Source: Mesostigma viride
Lineage: Eukaryota; Streptophyta; Mesostigmatophyceae; Mesostigmatales; Mesostigmataceae
Direction of reading: 5' to 3'
Length of the DNA: 64,000 bases
Assembly: GCA_009746045.1 (NCBI GenBank)
Contig: RPFO01000059.1
Coordinates: 1,677,489 to 1,741,488, forward strand
Positions 59,931 to 64,000 of this stretch are shown here, piece after piece. The notes under the pieces are model-generated. The model saw only the letters and a program-made list of their open reading frames with translations. It searched no databases and was not told the DNA's origin. How positions within the stretch are numbered: position 1 is the stretch's first letter; the number at the start of each line of letters is the position of its first letter. A program made the position numbers and the translations under genes.

Positions 59931-61943
59931 ATGCCACACATTCTGCATTTGCCGCAAGTGCAGGCTGCGATGCCGCTCGTGGTGCGCAACACTTTCGGCA
60001 CTCCCATTGCCGCCTGGCATTACTCTCCCACCTTGGGACAAATGGTTTTCAGCAACGGGAAGGTCAGCCGCGATACAACGCCCACCGAGCTGGCCACCAT
60101 CTTGGCAGGGCCCTGCCCCTGCCAACAACAACGGTATTTCAAGTACCTTGATCCCACCTCACAGCACGTCATGACCGCTGACCTCAGCATCCTGCCGAGC
60201 CACACGCTTGTAGACCTTTTTGCCAAAGGCACCAAGTTTCGGCCGTGGGTCCAGCGCACGTGTGCCAAAGAGGTGAATGCACTGCTCTCCACATCACTGC
60301 GCAAATTCTGCAATGCCATGAGCACGGACCTACAGCTTGCTCCCCTTGCCATGGAACCGTGGTTTCGCGCCGTCATTCACGAATGCAATGCACGTCTCAC
60401 CAGGCTTGATTACCGTCTCCAGCAGGTCCACCGCACCACCTGGCTCAACACCACAGATAAAGCACTTCTGGACCACTTCAAGCAGGACTTTATCATCACG
60501 TGTGTTGACAAGAGTGCCAACAACTTTGCTTTCATATGCAAGAAGCACTACCTTGCTACTTTGCAACACGAGTTGGCGTCCAGCCCTACCTATGTTCAGC
60601 GTGCACAGTCCACCGCCAGTATCACTGCTGCTCATCGGGCTTTTCTGCACAGCCAAAACATTTTTGCTCGGGCATTCCTTAAGCGGCAGCGACGCGCCAC
60701 CACCACTACGTTCCCATATCTGTATCTCACTCTTAAGCTGCACAAAACTCCTGTTGCTTTGCGCACCATTGCTGCGTCGCATTCAGCCCCACTGATGCCT
60801 CTCTCGAAACTCATCTGCCATGCTTTGAATGCTCTTCTCCCCGAAGCCAATGCATTATGGGTGGAGGTGCTGTCGAATGCCGGGTATGAATGCGCTGGTA
60901 GTTGGATCGTCATAGACTCAGCCCAAGTACGCCTACGCCTTGCCGCCCTTAGCCGTTCTAAGACAGCAGCAGAGAAACGTATACCTATGCCCATAGCCAC
61001 CTATGATTTCACCACTCTATATACCACACTAGATTTGCACGATTTGAAAGCTCGTTTAGATAGCCTCCTTACTCGTCTGTATGCACGTAGGCCTCACGGG
61101 CGCAACCACCTGCACGTGCGTGTTTCTCAGACCAAGCCCACGGCAACGTGGCTCTCAGGGATCGCGGCAGGTGCTATCGTGCGGGATGGTTATAATTATA
61201 TTATCACGAAGGCTGACCTTGTCCATTGGATCTCTTATCTTGTTGATAACACCTTCATCTGTTTTGCGGGCAATGTATACCAACAAGCTATCGGCATCCC
61301 TATGGGCACTAACTGTGCCGGGCTCCTTGCAAACCTCTATCTATACACTTATGAGCTTGCATTCATGGAGAATCTCATTGCCTCAAACGATGATGTTCTC
61401 ATCAGGCGTTTTATCCATACATGTCGATACATTGATGATGTCATCGCTTTCGACAACCCTGATTTCGCAACCCATTTGTATATCACCGCTGGTCTGCCTG
61501 GCATCTACCCGCAAGCGTCCCTCACATTAAAGCTCACGTCGGAGGATACTCATTGCAATTACCTCGATCTTAACATTACCCATAACAAGAAGGGCTGGCG
61601 TACGGCTGTCTATGATAAGCGCAAGGATCCTAAATACCAGCAAATTCCTTTTATTCGTTACCCCGATATTCACAGTCTCCTTTCCCACACAGCAAAATAT
61701 GGTGTTGTTCTTTCTCAGTTACATCGTTTTTCCCGTCTTTGTTCTTATCGTGTTGATTTCATCACGACTCTTGTTGAACTCTTGCAGCGTTTACTGGTCA
61801 AAGACTATGACCGAGCCATTATGCTCCGTCAAGTCCGATGTTTTTTGCAACGTCACCCACATCTGTTCGGTGCTGCCCCTTGGCACAAGCTCTACAAACA
61901 GGTCGTGGACCGGCTGGATCGCATAGTATCTCCGCACATCTGA
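59931..61943 (+). CDS. Penelope-like reverse transcriptase, 670 aa, intact
   Basis: Single uninterrupted frame from the ATG at 59,931 (preceded by AATCAAATC). Order of motifs: a Cys-containing N-terminal part with HVMTADLSILPSHTLVDLF (about 80-100), CVDKSANNFAFICKKHYL (about 195; the DKG-like motif of Penelope and telomerase-type RTs), LYLTLKLHKTP, palm motif A TYDFTTLYTTL (about 355), GIPMGTNCAGLLANLYLYTY (about 455), catalytic CRYIDDVIAF (about 500) and YLDLNITHNKKGW (about 543). The closest family I recognise is the Penelope-like Naiad/Chlamys type with N-terminal endonuclease, from memory only. No GIY-YIG endonuclease is visible in the ORF or in the 250 bp before it. Intact catalytic motifs suggest recent or continuing selection. 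Confidence 0.8.
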   Translation: MPHILHLPQVQAAMPLVVRNTFGTPIAAWHYSPTLGQMVFSNGKVSRDTTPTELATILAGPCPCQQQRYFKYLDPTSQHVMTADLSILPSHTLVDLFAKGTKFRPWVQRTCAKEVNALLSTSLRKFCNAMSTDLQLAPLAMEPWFRAVIHECNARLTRLDYRLQQVHRTTWLNTTDKALLDHFKQDFIITCVDKSANNFAFICKKHYLATLQHELASSPTYVQRAQSTASITAAHRAFLHSQNIFARAFLKRQRRATTTTFPYLYLTLKLHKTPVALRTIAASHSAPLMPLSKLICHALNALLPEANALWVEVLSNAGYECAGSWIVIDSAQVRLRLAALSRSKTAAEKRIPMPIATYDFTTLYTTLDLHDLKARLDSLLTRLYARRPHGRNHLHVRVSQTKPTATWLSGIAAGAIVRDGYNYIITKADLVHWISYLVDNTFICFAGNVYQQAIGIPMGTNCAGLLANLYLYTYELAFMENLIASNDDVLIRRFIHTCRYIDDVIAFDNPDFATHLYITAGLPGIYPQASLTLKLTSEDTHCNYLDLNITHNKKGWRTAVYDKRKDPKYQQIPFIRYPDIHSLLSHTAKYGVVLSQLHRFSRLCSYRVDFITTLVELLQRLLVKDYDRAIMLRQVRCFLQRHPHLFGAAPWHKLYKQVVDRLDRIVSPHI

Positions 61944-62649
61944 ACCCTGTGATGCCAGATCTCCTTTGCGGCCGTTCCGAGCTTGGCACTGGATTCGTTG
62001 TCCACATCGTCGCGTCGCTGCCGCAACACGATGTTTTCTGGCATCCGCGGGCTTTTGGTTCCCGCCGCACATTTGAAAGTGCTGTCCTCCGGCTTTTTGC
62101 CTTTGCACCGTGTGCAGTTCTTGGACGTTTGGAATCATGGCATGGCTAACGTGATGACTGACTAGCTAGACCTTTTCAGTGGTTTTCCATTTGCGGGTAT
62201 TTCCTCGTAAATGGTGGGAGAGCGATCGCAGCAATGGTGCTCACCACTAGACACTCCCGGCCAGTTAGGCTAAAACACACGCCCTGATCAAGCATGCTGT
62301 TTCCGGCCCACCGTCTAGGTCATCTAGTCGCTCCACACGTAAGCCAGCCATAATTTCAATGCACAAGGATACACATTTCCATCACCATTCATCTTCATCA
62401 TCCTGAACGACTCGAAAACGCGGAAAAGATAACGGCAGGCTCGAGCTACCATGGTCCGGATTCTCCCGATTTCTGGCCTGCGCTGGTTGTCTCTTTGAAA
62501 TCATGGTACACGTTAGAAAAATATAGGCATGTAAACAATATAGTTCTTGAAACGTGGCAAAAAACTGGGCTCAATTTGGCCACTGCCACTGCCTGAAACA
62601 CTTAAAAAACTCTCAGTCCTCAGGAGAGGAATGGGGCTTTTGCTAACTT
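61944..62649. other. 3' non-coding part of the reverse-transcriptase element
   Basis: No gene. It holds a copy of the dispersed GGCCTGCGCTGGTTGTCTCT motif (62,475-62,494) and, at about 62,607, an internal copy of the CTCAGTCCTCAGGAGAGGA hairpin sequence that also lies near the right end (63,893). Confidence 0.55.
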
Positions 62650-63755
62650 TGCTAGCATGTAAGTGCGGTCATACTACACACCACCGTGGCCACCAACCAT
62701 CCCAATCAACTCACTTCCCTTCAAGCGTAACAGGACAACACACTTGCATCATCATGCTGCAGTTGTATCATACCTTATCATGTAGTGAGAGCCTATGCAT
62801 GCACGTAGGGAATGGGCTTGGATACCTACCAACAAAGGTTATGTTATAAGTGTCAACCACCAATATAATGGGTAGGTTAAGCATCTTTCCATTGTTTCTA
62901 ACAACAATAGATATGGCTATAACTGTTTTGCTTGCCATGATGTGGCCAACATAGTTGCTGGCACATGATGGCAGTGGTTTGTCACCAAGACTTTTCACTC
63001 ACCCGTATAAGCTTGAAAGCACCCTTGACGCAGGCCGTGGCCACACAATCACGCAGTATGAACGTAGCAAAAGAATAACTAACATCTATGAAGGTGTTTA
63101 AACCTGCACAGCTCCTAAAACCCTGCACAACTACACTGGGTTAAGCAAATGCCTGCTAACATCATCTGAAAAGGGTTTTAGAGAGGGGCAGGCAACGGTC
63201 GAGAAAGAGCATCAAGACTTGAACCTGACAACGCCTGGCAAGCTTAAACTCATGTAAGAACATCAAGAAACGAAGAGGCAACGATAATCCGACTTTACCT
63301 GGCACGGCTGGCGTTACCTTGGCCCAGGCGGTGCCCGCAAAAGTGGCACTTTGCGGCACATAGACCATGACGTGACAGAGTGGTCGAAATCATCAAATCT
63401 ATACTGCCACTCAATTTATTCTAATACAATACATGTTAAAATGTAGAAAGAAACCTATCAGCCATTGAAATTGCGCCGGAAAGCAAGCGCAGTCATCAAT
63501 TCCGTCGACCTGCCTTATCGCAGTTTTTTCCAGCAAGAACAGTGCCGACACCGGGTAAATCGCATCCCTGCGAGCTAAAATTAGGATTTATCATCTATAG
63601 GACATATAAAATCTATTCCTGAGTTTGGACAGCTAACTCGTCCGCAACGTAAACTGCATGCATGGGCGCGAGCGCCATGGCTAGGTCGTGCATTTCCGGA
63701 ACTCGCGTTTCACGTGGAAAAGTACCCTTACCACTGTACTTTGACCGTACATTTA
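62650..63755 (+). repeat. 1.1-kb segment homologous to the other pol insertion
   Basis: Collinear, diverged match to 57,265-58,360. Shared words include GCGTTACCTTGGCCCAGGCG, CGCAGTTTTTTCCAGCAAGA and TGTACTTTGACCG. It is non-coding in both. Confidence 0.8.
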
Positions 63756-63884
63756 GCCGCTCATACCAAATCCAAAAAATCCCAAAAATATGTCCAAGAA
63801 AGATCTTTTCACGTAGTATTTGAATAAATTTTGAGAGAATTTTTTTGTCAAACATTCTGACCGGGGCGAATTTTGTACAGAACC

Positions 63885-63956
63885 TCAAAACTCGGTCCTC
63901 AGGAGAGGACTGAGAAAAACTCAGTCCTCTCCAGAGGTAGTGGGACAGACGACGAG
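63885..63956. repeat. right terminal inverted repeat plus subterminal hairpins
   Basis: Two overlapping hairpins, CTCGGTCCTC-AGGA-GAGGACTGAG and GAGAGGACTGAG-AAAAA-CTCAGTCCTCTC, precede the 15-bp end GGGACAGACGACGAG. Confidence 0.8.
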
Positions 63957-63960
63957 TTAA

Positions 63961-64000
63961 TTCTGTAGGGCCCATTCTATACATCGGAGAGTGCGTAGGA
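63961..64000 (-). pseudogene. pol: chromovirus pol, continuation upstream of RT (partial)
   Basis: The minus strand reads YRMGPTEL next to the TTAA duplication, matching the usual Y-R-M/L-S-P-x-E-L start of Ty3 reverse transcriptases. The protease, any gag and the 5' LTR would lie beyond the window. Confidence 0.7.

Larger units (their letters stand above)
59676..63956 (+). mobile_element. 4.28-kb TTAA-flanked inverted-repeat element carrying a reverse transcriptase
   Basis: The ends are CTCGTCGTCTGTCCC (59,676-59,690) and GGGACAGACGACGAG (63,942-63,956), perfect 15-bp inverted repeats flanked on both sides by TTAA (59,672-59,675 and 63,957-63,960). The empty site restores the chromovirus pol frame, so the target duplication is well supported. 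Just inside each end is a strong hairpin built on CTCAGTCCTC/GAGGACTGAG: left with an AAAA loop, right with a TTTTT loop. TTAA targeting is the mark of piggyBac-type DNA transposons, yet no transposase frame is seen. The only long gene is the reverse transcriptase at 59,931-61,943. Confidence 0.8.

Noticed and set aside
59740-62200. Hammerhead ribozyme expected in Penelope-like elements
   Set aside because: No CTGANGA plus GAAA core with pairing stems was found near either end.

Overview
The window looks like nuclear DNA from a repeat-rich eukaryote of the green lineage, most likely a green alga. Two spliced genes with GT-AG introns resemble plant chromatin factors. Most of the remaining sequence is retroelement debris and tandem repeats. 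Nothing prokaryotic was seen (no operons, no CRISPR). The species cannot be named from the sequence.

Layout: 1-3.5 kb and 10.9-12.9 kb hold broken pieces of one non-LTR retrotransposon (LINE) family in both orientations. 3.5-4.0 kb holds a large palindrome and an 80-bp triplicate. 4.75-8.3 kb is a purine-only/G-rich satellite mosaic. 14.3-17.4 kb (minus) is a four-exon gene for a CDCA7/zf-4CXXC_R1-type zinc-finger protein, reconstructed with consistent splice phases. About 1.07 kb away and divergent from it starts the main gene of the window, an actin-related protein 9 gene (ARP9; orthologous to Arp8 of the INO80 chromatin remodeller). It runs from about 18.5 kb to 43,345 on the plus strand in at least 17 exons whose phases all fit.

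The ARP9 introns are loaded with repeats: a 355-bp (GTGCGT)n tract and a 4.9-kb 19-bp minisatellite in intron 2, further minisatellites of 11, 16, 62-84 and 65 bp, and two inverted copies of a TIR element on either side of one exon. Most notable, the last 21 bp of the exon ending in Gly-Gly-Asp, with its splice donor, are amplified in a 33-bp unit 12 times in frame. The acceptor end of the next exon is also partly duplicated.

43.6-47.5 kb holds two more LINE copies in tandem and a degenerate ORF region with a possible restriction-like endonuclease segment. From about 51.4 kb to the window end lies a minus-strand Ty3/gypsy chromovirus (RT, RNase H, integrase, chromodomain, plus an unrecognised long frame downstream of pol). 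Two insertions interrupt its pol gene. One is 1.69 kb with 14-bp inverted ends. The other is 4.28 kb, has perfect 15-bp inverted ends and a TTAA target duplication, and carries an intact 670-aa Penelope-like reverse transcriptase frame. The two insertions share a diverged 1.1-kb right-hand segment. The TTAA/TIR-bounded reverse-transcriptase element and the amplified splice donor are the best candidates for undescribed biology.
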